Under the pieces are notes generated by a model that was not told the origin of the DNA, ran no database searches, and saw only the letters and a program-made list of their open reading frames with translations. 64,000 nt of DNA. Source: Vombatus ursinus (taxonomy: Eukaryota; Chordata; Mammalia; Diprotodontia; Vombatidae). Positions 62,408-64,000 of this stretch are shown here, in pieces. The DNA lies in assembly GCF_900497805.2 (NCBI RefSeq), contig NW_020948739.1:13794890-13858889 (forward strand), written 5' to 3'. Every line of letters starts with the position of its first letter. Within the stretch, counting starts at the first letter, position 1. The translations under genes were made by a program, and so were the position numbers.

Positions 62408-62770
62408 GAGAAGCAGCTGATATAGTGGAAGGAACCTTGAGAGCTCCTGCTTGAACACTTAGCAACTGCTTGAGCTTGGACAAATCCCAACCTCTCTGAC
62501 CTTCGGTGATCTCGTTTGTAAAATAGAGTAAATATACTTTCACAGCCTGCTTTGAGTGGTGGTTATGAGAAAAGTGCTTTGTAAACTATAAAGTACCATG
62601 TAAATGTGAGCGACTGTTTTAACAGCAGCTATCTGAGCCTCAGTTCTCATCTGTAAATAGAGAAAATAGTACCTATCTCACAGAATTATTTTTAGGATAA
62701 AATGAGTTAATGTATATAAAGCTCTTTTCAAACCTTCCAACACTATACAAATGTCATCTCTTATTATTTA
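62408..62770 (+). mobile_element. CORE-SINE followed by a second CORE-SINE 3' part
   Basis: First copy 62408-62612 ('agcagctgatatagtggaagg ... gtaaactataaagtaccatgtaaatgtg'). The second (62630-62770) begins in the CORE ('gcctcagttctcatctgtaaatag') and ends '...acactatacaaatgtcatc'. A tandem pair. Confidence 0.7.
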
Positions 62771-62901
62771 TCTGGACCTGTAAGTTCCTTGGTATACAGA
62801 CTGGGGTGGGAGGGTAGGGAGGAAGGGAAATTCTCCCAATGCATACTGTTCTATAGTCACGGCCACAGAAAGTTGTCCAGAGCCACTCAGAAGTAGGAAG
62901 A

Positions 62902-63160
62902 GAGGAAACAAGATTTATTAAATACCAACTATGTGCCAATCACTGTGCTAAGTGCTTTATAAATATTCTCATTTAATCCTTACAACAATCCTGGGAGGTA
63001 AGTGCTTCCCAAGCACTCTGTCTTCACAGAGAGGAGCTGCCCCTAGAGGTTAAATCGATTTGCCCAAGGTCACACAGCCATACGTTTCTGAGGTGGAACT
63101 TGAACAACTTGAACCCAAGTTTTCCTGACTCCAAGGCTAACTCCATTATGCCATTGTGTA
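62902..63160 (-). mobile_element. CORE-SINE (MIR/Mar-1 type)
   Basis: 'gtgccaatcactgtgctaagtgc', 'ctcatttaatccttacaacaatcctgggagg', 'gcccaaggtcacacagcc' and 'gaacccaagttttcctgactcc' in reverse order. Around 63003-63045 unrelated bases replace the usual 'ccattttacagatgaggaaac' CORE segment. Confidence 0.85.
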
Positions 63161-63329
63161 GTGTTGTAATTAATACAAGGACATGTATATAGAGAACTAG
63201 TATAGCTTCAATATCTAGTTTTTTTTTCTTGTAAAAAAAAGGGGAGACATAGGGAACCTCTTCTGTTTAATTTCTTATAAAAGCATAGAGTCATCCTAGA
63301 AAAGTTGATGAACTAATGTGTCTTAAAAT

Positions 63330-63460
63330 GTTAAGAGCTGCTTTAAGGTTTACAAAGTGCTTTTTGCACACTTAATATAATTTGCTTTTTACCTCAACTC
63401 TGTGATGTAGGTAGTGCTATTTTATCTAATAGAGAAGAACACTGACTCCCATTCACGACA
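63330..63460 (-). mobile_element. MIR-type SINE 3' half
   Basis: 'ctgctttaaggtttacaaagtgc', 'tctgtgatgtaggtagtgctatttta' in reverse. Confidence 0.65.
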
Positions 63461-63944
63461 AAGTAGGACATATACTCATAGCTTTCCCCCCAAGAGTTAA
63501 ATTCTTACTCCTGATATTTATACCCATATAACCTTTTAAAGTATAGCCTCAGGCAGGGTGGCGCAATGAGTGGAGTCAGTAGAACATATTTCCCAAGTCT
63601 TACGAAAAGCTCCCCATATTTATGTAAGGTTTTTCTGGGTCTTTCTGTGCCAAGCACAAGACAATCTTCATAATTTAATTTTCCATGGCTGTCTAAATGG
63701 AAGATCTGATTCTTCATTTCTTCTGCATGATTACTTTGAAATCTACCTGCTTTAAGAGATTTTACTTGACCAGTCTCCCTGTCATTTACCTACATATTTA
63801 GAATCCAGGTCCCAAATATCTGACTCCTAAATATTGAAATTATCAGCAAGGGAAGTAAAGAATTAGTCATATGTTCTGGTTGTAGAACAGACTTCCACTT
63901 ATGTTCATTAAATTTCTCCCTTACCCCCATGCCAATTTGGTGAT
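63461..63944. other. unrecognised DNA
   Basis: No repeat I can name. The 70-codon minus (63505-63717) and 61-codon plus (63570-63755) frames overlap and are chance. Confidence 0.45.
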
Positions 63945-64000
63945 CTGTGTTGTCATTATCATCAGAATCATCATGCCTTAGGCAGCACTTATATTTTGTA
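63945..64000 (-). mobile_element. CORE-SINE 3' tail, cut by the window edge
   Basis: 'gtcattatcatcagaatcatcatg' then 'agcacttatattttgta' looks like the reversed trinucleotide tail and terminal part of a CORE-SINE; the rest lies outside the window. Confidence 0.5.

Noticed and set aside
1-64000. CRISPR array, operon or phage-like system
   Set aside because: No regularly spaced direct repeats, no dense same-strand gene strings and no recognisable prokaryotic proteins. All dense repetition is SINE, LINE or microsatellite.

Overview
The window looks like intergenic or deep intronic DNA from a marsupial nuclear genome. It is AT-rich with almost no CpG. It is filled with families I know from metatherian genomes: CORE-SINEs (MIR/Ther-1 and Mar-1 type), a tRNA-headed SINE whose tail matches an RTE (BovB-like) LINE, a short poly(A) tRNA SINE, L2 and L3 (CR1-clade) LINEs, and L1 3' ends of the marsupial kind. 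I found no host protein-coding gene, no rRNA or tRNA gene, no CRISPR array and no bacterial-style operon. Nearly every open frame longer than 60 codons is chance, a microsatellite translation or a relic of LINE coding sequence. The species cannot be fixed from this sequence. The short poly(A) tRNA SINE resembles the WSINE1 type of Australian marsupials, but that is from memory.

Layout. 1-13 kb: L2 and L3 scraps, many CORE-SINEs, an L2 3' end split by two younger SINEs (7.15-7.7 kb), and a BovB-like RTE fragment sitting inside an older CORE-SINE (11.66-12.43 kb). 14-17.5 kb: an L2 copy that still reads as the ORF2 C-terminus, a Tigger1-like end, an L1 3' end and an L3 3' end. 17.7-25 kb: largely unrecognised sequence, a candidate conserved non-coding block near 20.4-21.0 kb, and a perfect 20-bp hairpin at 24.78 kb. 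25-29 kb: two mariner-type MITEs, one nested in a hAT element, a local direct duplication, and a 10-base assembly gap. 33.8-34.1 kb: a decayed Tc1-type transposase fragment. 35.1-37.5 kb: the longest stretch with almost no recognisable repeat. 47-51.5 kb: multi-layer nesting of hAT, L2 and CORE-SINE. 54.7-58.6 kb: a second hAT copy split by a SINE, then L1, L3 and young SINEs. 60-62 kb: an L1 ORF2 fragment keeping the reverse-transcriptase FADD box, plus a separate L1 3' end.

How the parts relate. No genes work together here. What the window records is retroelement partnership and layering: an RTE LINE fragment and SINEs that share its 3' tail lie in one window, as do several cases where one element splits another and so gives a relative age. 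I see no new biological system. The best leads are the perfect hairpin, the nested DNA transposons, the Tc1-type relic and the two long repeat-poor blocks. Repeat names come from sequence recognition and internal comparison only. Boundaries are good to about 5-30 bp unless a target-site duplication fixes them.
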